Positions 35,292-46,292 of a stretch of 64,000 nt of DNA are shown here, piece after piece. The notes beneath the pieces were generated by a model, which saw nothing but the letters and a program-made list of their open reading frames with translations, searched no databases and was not told the DNA's origin. The translations under genes and the position numbers were made by a program. The DNA comes from Phaeotremella fagi (Eukaryota; Basidiomycota; Tremellomycetes; Tremellales; Phaeotremellaceae), in assembly GCA_001599715.1 (NCBI GenBank), contig BCHU01000010.1, positions 744,001-808,000 on the forward strand, in the 5' to 3' direction. Position 1 is the first letter of the stretch. Every line of letters begins with the position of its first letter.

Positions 35292-36556
35292 ATGTCCCAA
35301 CCACGCATCAGAGTAGGTTTCGTTGCGTATGGTTTCGCAACTCGAACCTTCCATCTCCCCTTTGTACAATCAATACCAGATTTTGAGATATACGCCTTTC
35401 TTCAAAGAGGCGAACGACCAAGTATCAGAGGTGTACCTGGGAGTCATTGTGCGGATGACTTTCCGGATGCAAAGTGGTATCGTACCAAGGAAGAGTTTTT
35501 CGCAGACAAGAATATCGACTTGGTCATCGTCGCTACTGCTATCGATACACATGCAGAATATACCATAGCTGCTCTGGAAGCTGGGAAACATGGTGGGTTC
35601 GAGTAAGAGGCGCGTTAACCGTAGTGGTTTGTGAGAAATGCTTCACTGTTAGTACATCAGACGCGGACAAATGTATCGAGGCCCAACGTAAATCGGGAAA
35701 GGTACTGAGTGTATTCCAAAGTGAGTCCAGATGCTGCATGAACTTACCAAAGATCGACGATATGATTCAGATTTCCAAACTTTAGCTCAATTGGTGCGAT
35801 CAAATGCACTGGGTGAAATAACGGATTGTGAATTCCATCACGATCTTGATTTACCCACTCGTCTAAACCGATGGCCAGAGGGTGATTTCAAACCAGGTCT
35901 TGGACATATGGTCGGATTAGGAAGCCATTCACGTAAGTCACACCAGTTCTTAGCTGATATCTAGTTGATCAAGCATTGGCTCTCTTTGGTCGTCCTTCAA
36001 AAATTACCGGCTTTTATCGAGCACTTCGAGGTGTTGATTCAAATCTTGATGACACTTTTACTATCATTTTACGATATTCTGGTAAACAAAAGAATCTCAT
36101 GGTGACAGTAACCACCAATGTGGTCTCCAAAATGTGAGTATTCTCCTAAACCCATCTAACCCTAGGGCACAACCATTAAAATACTTTGCGAGAGGGTACG
36201 ACGGTTCATTCCTAAAATTCGGTGAAGATCAACAAGAACCGCAAACCGTTAAAGGGATCTCTGCAGACGCCCCAGAATTCGGTGTAGAAGATCCAAAAAA
36301 TTGGGGTTTGCTTTCGACTAAAACCCAATTTCATGAGAATCAAAAGAAAGAAATTTCTTGGTCTGAAGGAAGGGAGATTTGGGTAGGGACATATCCAAGT
36401 TTGAAAGGAGATTATCGACAGTATTATGTTGACGTTCTGAAGGCTATCAGAGGTGGGGAATTGGTCATTAAACCTGAACTCGTAAGGGATGGGATCCGTA
36501 TCATCGAGTTAGCTAGGAAGAGTGCCGATCTCGGACAAACTCTGGACATGGATTAG
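35292..36556 (+). CDS. Gfo/Idh/MocA-family NAD(P)-dependent oxidoreductase
   Basis: Starts MSQPRIRVGFVAYGFATRTFH; the dinucleotide loop is G-F-V-A-Y-G-F-A, close to the family's GYGFAG form. DLVIVATAIDTHAEYTIAALEAGKH is the second half of the fold. The normally invariant EKP is VCEKCFT, so Lys is kept and Pro replaced by Cys. Introns after GKH (GTGGGT...), after VFQ, after SHS and after SKM give NRRYDSDF, LDQALALFGRPSKI and AQPLKYFARGYDG, all in frame. About 360 aa, ending GQTLDMD. The family oxidises or reduces sugars, inositols and related compounds. Divergent from the PrpD-family gene. Confidence 0.82.
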
Positions 36557-36873
36557 TGTAGTGAGATAGTGCGGTCTATTACATCCAATGTCTATGTCTA
36601 CTTTGAACCCATCACAGAGCACCATGATCGCAGAATCGAGAGTTGTTGACTGGAGATGTGACAATATTATTGCCACTAAAGTACATTAAGTTCGCGCCGA
36701 TGTTTATCCCTGAGACTCGAGTGCCACGCGTTTGACTGTGTTGAAATGAGGTGAGGAGGAGAGCATATCATCTTCACAACAACAACAACAACAACAATAT
36801 CATTTTGGTCTATATCATAGATCTCAAATATAAAGAGTAAGCTTCCTACTCTATTCGATATCAACAAGAAAAA
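36557..36873. other. Intergenic interval with CAA microsatellite
   Basis: 317 bp before the NIPA gene. Contains seven CAA units at 36777-36797 and a TATAAAG word at 36829-36835, 39 bp before the ATG. Nothing else recognised. Confidence 0.5.
36777..36797. repeat. (CAA)7 microsatellite
   Basis: Seven uninterrupted CAA triplets in the NIPA promoter, just upstream of its TATA-like word. Such tracts are often length-polymorphic between strains. Confidence 0.85.
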
Positions 36874-38766
36874 ATGGTGGAAGACAAATATATTGGTTTG
36901 ACATTAGCCTTCGCAGGTAATATGCTAATAGGGTAAGTAGCAATTCCAACATGGGGGAAAATCAATCTAACAGGAAATCTATCACAGCTTGAGTTTTATC
37001 ATAACTAAAAAAGTATGACAGATCATACTGTTTGGATCACATACTAACCCACTGATTAGGGATTGATCGATGCCGCTAAAAAACCAGCATATCCTCATTC
37101 CCATCAACTTCAAACTGGTTCAAAACAAAATGCTTGTCAGTCATCTTCTCAAACTCGTGTGATCATTTTCAGCTGATATGTGATGTAGCCGATGACCTCG
37201 CATACCTAAAGAATCCGATATGGTGGGCTGGGATGGTGACCAGTGAGTTTTAATGTGTCGAGATAGACAAGGAAAACTGACCTTTTTCCAGTGGTTGTTG
37301 GTGAAGGTAAATCTTACTGTTTACCTACGTTTGAGTGTACTTACGATAGTTTAGTCGCAAACTTCGCTGCTTATTCTTTCTCCCAACCTATCCTTGTGAC
37401 ACCGCTAGGAGCAACCAGTGTCATTGTTGGGTAAGGATCGCTATTGAGCAAGGAGAAGTGTTGACAAAGTTATAGCGCTATTCTAGCTTCCTTCCTGTTA
37501 GACGAAAAATTAGGTAGATTGGGGATCTGTGGTTGTGCTTCATGTATTGTAAGTTGAATTTTCTTTTGACGATGTGCTTGAAAAAGTAATCCAACTTACG
37601 CCTACTAGATCGGTTCCGTCATCATAGTTCTCCACGCACCATCCGATAAAGATGTAGAGACAGTAGACGAGATCTTATCATACGCCGCCCAACCTGGTGA
37701 GTGCATCAACTAAAGAATGTCATCGGCTTACCCATCTAGCGTTCCTCATGTATATCACCTTTGTGGCCGTGATATCAAGTTGGTTGATATTCAAAGTAGC
37801 ACCTAAATACGGTCAAAAGAATCCCATGGTTTATATTTCAATCTGTTCTTTGGTTGGTAGTGTGTCTATCATGGCTATCAAGGTGGGTTCAATGATGTTG
37901 ATTGTTTTACTGACAGCCACAGGGACTTGGAGTTGCTCTTAAATTGACATTTGCTGGGAATAACCAAATGACGCATATAAGTACTTATGTATTTGGGATT
38001 GTTGTCGTTGGTTGTATCTTGGTGCAGATGGTGAGTTTGTTGGAGGATTTCAAGCTGATCGTTAGAACTACTTCAATAAAGCTCTGGATACATTCTCGAC
38101 CAATGTGTAAGTGGAAGTATATTGAATCTCAACTCACACCCCAGTGTCAACCCGATCTACTACGTTTTCTTCAGTACAGCCACAATTTTCGCTTCAGCAC
38201 TTTTGTTCCAAGGTTTCAACACCACAGGTGCACAGAACACCATCTCATTGATTTGTGGATTCTTGATCATTTTCATGGGAGTCTATTTGTTGAACATTTC
38301 AAGACAACCAGAGGCACCTCATCATGCGACGAGTTTAGAATCAGGTTTAATGAGTAGGTCTGAACTAATCTCAGTGCAAGACTGACACCGGACAGACCCC
38401 AGAATGTCAATCTCAGGTAGATTATCACTAGATTCCAACGGACCTTCAATATGGAACCACGGCCAGAATCCAAGTTACGCCCCGGATGGATCGTTGCTAT
38501 CAGCAGGTCATGGAAGGAGATCCTCGATCTATCGAGCACAGAATTCGACTTTGTTCAACGCGTTCGAAGAGGAAGGTGTGGCTTTGACTCAATTACCTGA
38601 AGAAGAGGAAAGTGATGAGGACGATGAAATCGAAAGAAGGAATAGGAACGGGGGTGGGGATGTCGAACGTGGGACTGGAAACGGGACCGGGGGTAGAAGT
38701 TTGTTAGGCAAGAACGGTAGAACTGACGTTACCGGTGGTAGACATCCTGCTTATCAGGATCGATAG
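36874..38766 (+). CDS. NIPA-family magnesium transporter
   Basis: Nine-helix Mg2+ transporter (DUF803). The first exons give MVEDKYIGLTLAFAGNMLIG then LSFIITKKGLIDA after a 58-nt intron. Next come YLKNPIWWAGMVTMVVGEVANF, SFSQPILVTPLGATSVIVG, AILASFLLDEKLGRLG, and GSVIIVLHAPSDKDVETVDE. Late helices are GLGVALKLTF and TATIFASALLFQGFNTTGAQ. The order and the APLG/HAP motifs are diagnostic of NIPA proteins. At least nine introns. The cytosolic tail is long, with an acidic block (LPEEEESDEDDEIE) and Gly/Asn-rich end, and is likely regulatory. Location is plasma membrane or endosome by family. Confidence 0.88.
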
Positions 38767-38905
38767 GGGGGTGAAGGGGGATGATTTTCTGAATTTCTCA
38801 ATTTCCCTTGTTTGAATCAATTTTTCTATCACAGCATGCACGTACACATATGGCCCAAACACCTAGACTCATACATGCAATGCTAATACAAACCCGGAAG
38901 CTCAT

Positions 38906-40720
38906 CTACAAACCCTCAATCCGTCTTCTAGCCTCGACCGTTCTCCTATCCCAATTCTTAATCATCTCCTCACCCTCCCTCTCCATCTCTTTATACCGAC
39001 GTTCCATCTCCCCCCGAACCAATTGTTCCAAAGTCATCATCTTCTGTTCATCCGTCAACGGTATCAGTTTCTCTTCGGTCTCAGGTTGTGGTGAAATCCG
39101 ATCAACGAGATCATCAATCACCTTTCTAGCTTGTTCTGCACCTTCTTGTAAAGATTTATTCAACGTTGATCGCGGTAGATTCGATGGTGATTCCACGCGG
39201 GGATTGGATTTCGATTTTGATGGGATAGATTTCTTAGGTCGGGCTTTGGGCGATAAAAGTTGAGAAGGTAGATTGGTTATTTCAGATTGAGCGAGCGGTG
39301 ATGCTGTTGACAGAGGTTGTATTTTGGTCGGTGCGACTTTGGATTTAGGTTTGAGTTTGATAGGTGACGAAGGTTTTGATGTGGGTACCACACTGTCGAT
39401 TTCGGTGGGATCGGTTGTTGTTTGAACTATTATAACATCGCTCGTGAGGGTTTCTTCAACTGGGGGTGGAGCTTCTGCTTCTGGTTCAGTTTCGACAACC
39501 TTCGGTTTCCTAGTCTTTTTCGATTTCGATTTGGCTTTGGCTTTTCCCTTTTTGGGTGAGGGGTCTAGCACTGTCTCTTCTTGTAAGGGAGCTGGAACGA
39601 CCGGTTCGATCACCTCCTCCTCTTCGACATCCTCTGGTTCAGGTTCTGGCACTGTCTGCACAGCTTCCGCTTTCGTCTTTCGTCGACTGGAAGTTGATTT
39701 TGAAGTCGTCGTTGGTCGTGGTTTAGCTGCTCGAGTTGGTTTCGCTAGGAGTTCTTCGACGTCTGCAACGTTGTCACCATCCGCATCTACTGCTTCAGTT
39801 GCTTCAGTTGCTACAGTCGTTGCACGTTGTCTGAGAGTCAGCTTAGATAAAACCGAAACTCACTTCCTAGATGACTGAGATTTCGTAGATCGTCCAGACG
39901 ATTTACTCTGCAACATGTTAGTGGAATCTAGCATCAAACTTACAGGACCAGCTTGGCTCTCTGCATCAGCAACAGCGGTAGGAGGGTTTACCACAGCAGT
40001 GAAAAATCTACAATCGGGGAATTTGGTTTGATGTATCGACCTATACCAGGTTAGAGTCACTCTCGTCACTCGACATACCAAGGATCATCTGTTGCCTCCC
40101 AACCTTCAACAGAGTATTCACAGAGCGGACAAGTGACGTTGTCTTTCGATTCGACCGATGGGGTATAGATGAATCCCGCCTTGGCAAGCTGATGAAATTA
40201 GCAATCATACCAAATCGCGAAACTCACATTCTTGACTGTTGGTAACCAACCCTTCTTTTTATGTGGCCACCAGTCTTTGAACGTTTGTTCTCTAACTTTG
40301 GCTGAGATCGATGATGAAGGGAGGGATTCGGGAGTGGGATAAAAAGATCTACGATAACGTCAGAAGGAGATACTTCTAATTGACCTACCTCCGTCTCCCG
40401 TTTTCAGAACCGTTCCTCTTCCTATCAACTCTTAAACTACAAACGATTTCAGCCCAAGCGCATTCACCTCTCTTTTCATGTTCCTCAAAGGGATCATCGT
40501 TCTCATCCCAGCCTCCAAGCTTCAAATGACAGATGAAGCATTCTACTGTATCGTTTACGGCCGCAGACGAAGAATTGATATGGAAGAAACCTGCTTGAGA
40601 TAATAATTCCGGTGTTAGGTTTGGATGAGTTTCTGGAGTCAACGGGAAAGCTGGTTTCGAACGTGTCCTGGGTTTGATTACGGCTTTGAATGATGCTAGA
40701 CGATTTTCTTCAGCCTGCAT
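38906..40720 (-). CDS. BIR1: Bir1/survivin homologue with two BIR domains (chromosomal passenger complex)
   Basis: Two baculovirus-IAP-repeat zinc domains. The first contains LLSQAGFFHI, ECFICHLKLGGWDENDDPFEEH, then EC. The second contains LAKAGFIYTP, TCPLCEYSVEGWEATDDP and, after an intron, WSIHQTKFPDC. Each keeps C-x2-C, H and C. A long lysine/acidic linker rich in PKK and KSK-type motifs follows, then a C-terminal helix (VIDDLVDRIS, LVRGEMERRYKEMEREGEEM) ending RRRIEGL. This matches fission-yeast Bir1/Cut17 and budding-yeast Bir1 in layout: it tethers Aurora B and INCENP to centromeres. About 560 aa, four or five introns. Divergent from uL23m with 202 bp between starts. Confidence 0.85.
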
Positions 40721-40922
40721 TGTGGGGTGTGATGTGATAGTTGAATGTAAGATAGGTTGTTGAATAGAATTGTCGTTGTTGTTGTTGTTGATACAAAAAC
40801 AAGCGCGTCGTTATATAGGGGGTCATTTAAGGTTTACACACTGCCACATTCAACATTCCCGCTGTATCCCCGATCTCCTTATATTTCTAATTTCTTCCTA
40901 AATCAATGTCAATTCAACCACC

Positions 40923-42107
40923 ATGTCAAGGATAATAAGAAGATCTTTAGCTTCAATAACTCCTTCTTCTTCTTCACCAGGTCCATCTTCACTGCCACAC
41001 TTCCCTTCTTCGTCATCCACAACTTCAACACTACCATGGGCAGTTCGTCGACGAAGAGAATTAATCAAATCGCATCCTCAATCTTCACCTTCACCTCTGT
41101 CAGATGAATCGTTATTCCTGGGTAAAACACCAAAGGTCCTACCAGCAAAACTGGAAGACGAATTCCAAAGGTTAAGATCGTTGAATCAATTCAAAGGAGA
41201 CGAACTAAGTGCCAGAAGAGCGTTTTTGAAATCTCAATTAGCGTGGAAAACTCGTCTAAGAGGTGATGTCAGAATCGAAAGAATACCCGTATCATCGGAC
41301 TTTGGATTGGAGTCAATCAAGAAATTAAAATTACCCGATGGAAGACGTTTACATGAAAAGAATGTTCTACGTATAGACCCACTCGAGGACGGTAGTCAAG
41401 AATTGGTTGTTCGAGAATCGAAATCTAACTTTTTGAAAAACTACATCAACGCTTTAGAGAATGGTGAAGAACTCACAACCGAGACACAACTTACTGGTCA
41501 GAGGATCTATCTACCGAATATCCAAATCAGACTGGTTAGAAATCATACCCCGCCTGGTCAATCGTACGACCCATTTATAGCGACATTTCGAATTCCTCAA
41601 TCAATGACCAAAACAGATCTCAGATCGTATCTAAAAGCAGTGTACGATTTGCCAATAACTTTCGTCAGGACTGCCAACTATCTAGCACCAATCATCAGAG
41701 GTCGAGGTGGTCAGCAAAGAAGGAAAAGTGGTTCGATGGATAATTACAAAAAAGCTGTCGTCGGTTTGGTAGAACCTTTCCATTATCCTGATGATATCGA
41801 GGAATATAAAACTTGGGAGAACGGAGAGATCATGGCTAAAGATAGAACTGAATGGTTGGAGGAGAATTATCATTTGGATATGACGGATGGGTATAGGAAG
41901 AAGATCTTGATGAGATACTACAAAGGCTATAGATGGAGATCGAAGGTACATGATAATGGGGTAAGTCGACTTGTCTCTTTAGATGCTTTTGCTGACTTTG
42001 ATCAGGGCAACACTGTTCGTGCCATTATGGAGAAACGTAAAGAGCGAGAAGAGAAAATCGCTCTGGAAGCTGCTAAATTACGAGGTGGAAATGACGTCGT
42101 GGAATAG
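40923..42107 (+). CDS. Mitochondrial ribosomal protein uL23m
   Basis: Mitochondrial large-subunit protein located at the tunnel exit. The N-terminus (MSRIIRRSLASITPSSSS) is a basic, Ser-rich import signal. The uL23 core contains IYLPNIQIRLVRN, IATFRIPQSMTKTDLRSYL then KAVYDLPITFVRTANY, the strand-helix-strand of uL23. Fungal-type extensions lie before and after (KRLRPYKGYRWRS-like segment RYYKGYRWRSK). A 45-nt intron (about 41959-42003) is in frame, so retention would add 15 residues without a stop; GT-AG ends and a CTGAC box argue for removal. About 379 aa after splicing. Confidence 0.83.
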   Translation: MSRIIRRSLASITPSSSSPGPSSLPHFPSSSSTTSTLPWAVRRRRELIKSHPQSSPSPLSDESLFLGKTPKVLPAKLEDEFQRLRSLNQFKGDELSARRAFLKSQLAWKTRLRGDVRIERIPVSSDFGLESIKKLKLPDGRRLHEKNVLRIDPLEDGSQELVVRESKSNFLKNYINALENGEELTTETQLTGQRIYLPNIQIRLVRNHTPPGQSYDPFIATFRIPQSMTKTDLRSYLKAVYDLPITFVRTANYLAPIIRGRGGQQRRKSGSMDNYKKAVVGLVEPFHYPDDIEEYKTWENGEIMAKDRTEWLEENYHLDMTDGYRKKILMRYYKGYRWRSKVHDNGVSRLVSLDAFADFDQGNTVRAIMEKRKEREEKIALEAAKLRGGNDVVE

Positions 42108-43133
42108 AGAATAGATTTGTATGCAATGCATTGGCTGTTGGTCAAAGGTGAACTTGACAAATCAGAAGTGAACTTGATATCTCCTTTCAGAGAGATAATG
42201 TGATAAAGCCTATCTTTGATAACGAACAGAGTCGACTACAACAACAAGTGAAGATACGATCTGACCCCAACCAACGGACTGCCGCAAAATGTGGGGTAAC
42301 CTCAGATTCTAATCAAATCACCGAAAACCAAGCAAGATAGGATTAAAAGTTCGGAAACTATCGTCAAATCCATGCCAAGATGATCAAGGTATTCGAAAAT
42401 AATGGAAGAATTTACGTACGTTCACTTGAAATATTCGAAAAAAATATCAGGAGTGGCGGTGGAGGTCTTGGATTTTTTTCGAATTTCTGTTTTCTTTGGT
42501 ACTGGGGTCGGGTGGGGGTGGCTTGGGGGAATGATCGACGTAATCGAGGCAAGAAAGTCGCTTCATTTTCTTGGTTCGACATGGGTCAGAAACTGGGCAG
42601 TATCACACAAGAATGATCACTATTCTGAGATGATTGTCTGCATTGTATCAGATTCGCTCTCCTCTACTTAACAAACAACTCATACTTGAGTGCATCGTTG
42701 AAATCTCCAACTGGAATTTAAGTTACCTCATGCCGACTCTATCCCTGAGCCCGTGTCTGGTCTAACCGAATCAAGTGTCTATTTAAAGATGAAAAGGTCT
42801 TGTGACATCGTGGGTCACTCCATATCATCTCTGTGGCCTCTGGTCTGGCCCCAGGAATCTCCGCTTATAAATTGCCCGACTAAAACCTAAGTATCCTTTT
42901 CGAGCCTTTCCGATCGACACTTGGCTAGGGGAGAAGAACAGAATTCGAAAATAAACCACCAAGTATATTGAAATTCAGGCGTCGTATGAAGTGTGCAACG
43001 AGTGCGGGGAAACACTTCACAGTCAGAAGATCAAAGGTATATAAACATCGACTTATCGTGCACAACTTTCTTTTCCCATCCACTTTTCCCCTCAGATTTT
43101 GATTTCATCTTTAACCGCATCACTTCATCCACC
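42108..43133. other. Long upstream region of the JEN1-type gene
   Basis: 1,026 bp. No supported gene. It has a CCCCAG-containing segment followed by TTATAAAT near 42866, and a second, better-placed TATATAAA at 43038-43045. Its length compared with other gaps here suggests a complex promoter, as expected for a carbon-source-controlled transporter. Confidence 0.45.
43038..43045 (+). promoter_or_regulatory. TATA-like box of the JEN1-type gene
   Basis: TATATAAA 89 bp before the ATG at 43134, followed by a pyrimidine-rich stretch (CTTTCTTTTCCC) typical of a fungal transcription start region. Confidence 0.45.
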
Positions 43134-44869
43134 ATGAATCAACATCCCCAAACTGAAATCACCACAGAACCATATCCTCACTCTACAAACGTCAAGCGTA
43201 CCAGTGTTTCTGCACAATTGGCGACATGGCACGCTAATCGAGGAAACAAATCGATTGCTCAAGCGATTATCCCAAGTTTCTCTGCAGCTCGTGCTGATGA
43301 ACATGCTGAAAAAGTGACCAAAAATCCTTTCAAATTGCTAGGTAAGTCAATACGTCCAGTGACGCCTAGGTGGATACTTATCAAAATCTGCAGGAATGGT
43401 ATCAGCGTTCGGTTGGGCAATGTTTTTCTCAGGATGGTTCGCTTGGACATGTGATGGTTACGATTACTTTGCAGTCTCATTAACTGCTTCGTTGTTAGCT
43501 ACTCAATTCGGTGTTCAAGTACATGACATCACCACCGCTATCACTTTAACACTTCTTTTCAGATCATTGGGTGCCGTCATCTTTGGTACTTTGGCTGATA
43601 GATTCGGTCGAAAATGGACCCTTGTCTGTAATCTTATCCTCATCGCTGTTTTCGAACTCGGTAGTGGTTTCTGTGAGACCTATCAACAGTTTTTGGCCGT
43701 TAGAAGTTTATTCGGTATCGCCATGGGTGGTATTTGGGGTCAAGCGGCTGCGACGTAGGTTTAGTTGTTATAATCAGAACTGACTTTAGTGCTCTCGAAA
43801 ACGTACCAGTCGAAGCTAGAGGTATCTGTTCAGGTATACTTCAACAAGGTTACGCCGCTGGTTATCTACTAGCAGCAGTTATCAATTTGACTGTGGTTTC
43901 ATACTCACAATACACCTGGCGATCACTTTATTTCATCGGTGCAGGCTTTTCATTAGCTGCTTCAATCGTTCGTGCTTGTCTACCAGAATCAAGACAATAT
44001 CTTCTTGCTCGTGAAGAAGCCAAAGCTAGTGGAATGACCAGTGCACAACAGAGTAAAAGATTCATGAAAGAGTTAGGTACAATGTTGAAGACCAACTGGG
44101 TTCGTTGTATCTGGGCTGTCTGTATGATGACAGGATTCAACTTCTTCTCTCACGGTTCTCAAGATTTATACCCAACTTATCTTACCACCACTAAAGGTCT
44201 GTCTTCAGCTTTGTCTTCAAAAGCAACTATCATTTCCAACTGTGGTGCTATCGTCGGTGGAACAATCGCTGGTTACGTTTCTCAATACACTGGACGTCGT
44301 CTTGCGTAGGTCATGTAAAAAGAACTTTACTGACGTCAGTATCATCGTCTGTCTACTTTATACCGCATGTTGGATCCCACTTTGGATCTTGCCAAACAAT
44401 TTCGGTGGATTATCAGCAGGTGGATTGTAGGTCAACATTCCTGAATAACACTGACGCTAGCTTCATTCAATCCGGAGTCCAAGGTGCATGGGGTGTAGTC
44501 CCGATCTACCTCGGTGAAGTCGCCCCACCAGCCTTCAGAGCTTCATTCGCCGGTGTAGCCTATCAACTCGGTAACATGGCTTCATCAGGTGCCGCTCAAA
44601 TCGAAGCCGACGCTGGTGAAACTCTTGTTCTACCTGGAACCAAAACTCCAGATTACGCTACTATCCAAGGCATCCTCATCGGTGTCGTTATCGCTTGGAT
44701 GTTGATCTTCACTTTCCTCGGTCCAGAAGCTCATGGTTCTCACTTTGAGCAGGCTAAAGTTGGTTTCCAAAAGGGTTCAGGTGCTGCTGATGCTACTGAA
44801 TTCATTGATGGTAGAGATGGTCATTTAGGTTTGGAGAAACCAGCCCAAGAACATGTTGAGAAGGCCTAG
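43134..44869 (+). CDS. JEN1: JEN1-type monocarboxylate/proton symporter (MFS, SHS family)
   Basis: Twelve-helix carrier importing lactate, pyruvate and related acids with protons. The start MNQHPQTEIT leads to a cytosolic N-terminus; intron 1 joins LLG-MVSAFGW. It contains TCDGYDYFAVSL in helix 1, LADRFGRKWTL (MFS loop 2-3), and the Jen signature NFFSHGSQDLYPT, matching N-x-x-(S/T)-H-x-S-Q-D-x-x-x-T. The second half has AIVGGTIAGYVSQYTGRR, and IYLGEVAPPAFRASFAG. Four introns. It ends EHVEKA. The signature makes the subfamily call strong; the substrate range is inferred. Confidence 0.88.
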
Positions 44870-45029
44870 GGTGGAGGTGTTTTACGTGTCACTTGATAGT
44901 TTAGTTATATTTCCTTAATACTCGGTAGTGATCAGTGTTTGGTGACTGTGATTAGTGACTTGATTGAGATGTGTTGTACGAAAGAATGATGACAGACTTA
45001 TACACATACTATACAACTATGTGTCTACA

Positions 45030-45846
45030 CTATCTCCCCGCCTTCCTGCCGTTACTATCGTACCAAGCTTTAATCAATTTCCCACTATCTTGACCGATGG
45101 CGTACACTGAAGTCAGTCAAGCCTCAGGTCACACTTACATTCTCTCTCTTCACCCTCCATACCTTCACGAAAAGATTCACCAGAACCATGTTCACTTGTC
45201 ATTTCAGCAGAAGGTACATGAGCAGCTAAATCTTGTAAAGATGGTAATCGGTTTACGAACGCCTGATTGTTAGTCAACTCGTAATTGTATATGTCTACCT
45301 TATGTAACATGTTCAGTAAATCAGCCGCAGCGGTCTCTTCGAGCCTGAAAGTAGGTTAGGTGGATCCAACGTCATAAAACCTACACTGAAGCGATCTTTC
45401 TACCCCACTTATACCACCACCCATTACCTCCCACCAGATGTGATAGCTTCACATTAGACGATGAAGCTTTCAAAGCTGATTTCACTCTGTTAGAATATGC
45501 AGGTGGAAGGGGGAACGTTGTGAATTCACTGCAAGGGTTCAGGTCAGTTACTGTATTTTCAACGACTTATAACTGACTTGATACTAAGTGTTTGGGCTAT
45601 CCAGAATGGTAATTCTAATTTTTGATGTTGTGTTATCTAATCGATATCAGTTTCTGGCATGATGTAGAGAATGACTTACATCGTTCTCTGTACCTCCTTC
45701 TAAATATCCTAAACCTGGTACGTCGAGTGTGAACGTACAAGAGAGTTTCTATTATTGATTGATCAATCAATCGTCTATCGTCATACCTTCCGCTGACTTA
45801 CATGGTTCTCAGCTAGGATTGATGATAACGAGAAGTAATCGTCCAT
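45030..45846 (-). CDS. PSF3: GINS complex subunit Psf3
   Basis: Component of the GINS tetramer, part of the CMG replicative helicase. Six exons give MDDYFSLSSILAENH, then KLSCTFTLDVPGLGYLEGG, a KLELPFWIAQTLSINEF element, LPPAYSNRVKSALKASSSNV and GGNGWWYKWGRKIAS. The final exons give LEETAAADLLNMLHKVD and KLIKAWYDSNGRKAGR before TAG at 45030-45032. The LELP(F/L)WLA and NRV-x-x-AL-KA elements are the family's core. Introns are 30-60 nt; exact donors for introns 3 and 4 were set by frame (GTCAGT and GTAGGT). About 195 aa, usual for Psf3. No symptom of decay. Confidence 0.85.
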
Positions 45847-46292
45847 CGTGTCTCTCGCCCTTCAGCTTGATTCTCCGTTGAGGATGGTAGTTGGAGAATG
45901 ATGTCGAAGATCAAAACAAATATCGTCGCGTCGTTACTAGTGACTTTTTTGCTTCCGTGGCTGCACTTTACTGTAGTATCCCCGTGGCCTGCGAAATCTT
46001 TGGAAATCATCGATAACACCGACATTCTATCCAAACTCCCCGAATATATCCTGAAAACAGATGATAATCTTTGTAATTTGTAAACGTTTGCCTTTGGATG
46101 AGACCATTGGTCGAATGTAGAGTGGTGGTATGAAGAATAAAGTCTTCGAAGAAAGCAAAATGTTATTGTCTGTGGGAGTAGAGACATGCCTTCTCATCAC
46201 CTAGCATCTCCTTTGTTTCAAATTTACTCAACAGAAAGTAACTAGAAGCACCATTTTCAAAACTTTCACGTACAGGCCTGATGAATGCATCG
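45847..46292. other. Intergenic interval, PSF3 promoter and MFAP1 3' region
   Basis: 446 bp upstream of PSF3 and downstream of the MFAP1 stop. A 61-codon open frame at 45898-46083 (+) begins with a hydrophobic stretch but has no other support. No repeat or RNA gene seen. Confidence 0.4.

Noticed and set aside
36777..36797. CRISPR-like or other spaced repeats
   Set aside because: Only simple triplet repeats are present; no regularly spaced direct repeats with unique spacers were seen anywhere, and the sequence is eukaryotic.
42280..42300. GCCGCAAAATGTGGGG resembling the arm of the 7.5-kb hairpin element
   Set aside because: Only the first six or seven bases match; there is no facing inverted arm, so it is not a second copy.
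42380..42671. Plus-strand frames upstream of the JEN1-type gene
   Set aside because: Gly/Trp-rich frames with no domain or intron support; treated as promoter sequence.
45898..46083. Plus-strand frame with a hydrophobic start, possible small secreted protein
   Set aside because: Only 61 codons, opposite the PSF3 promoter, with no spliced extension or recognisable pattern.
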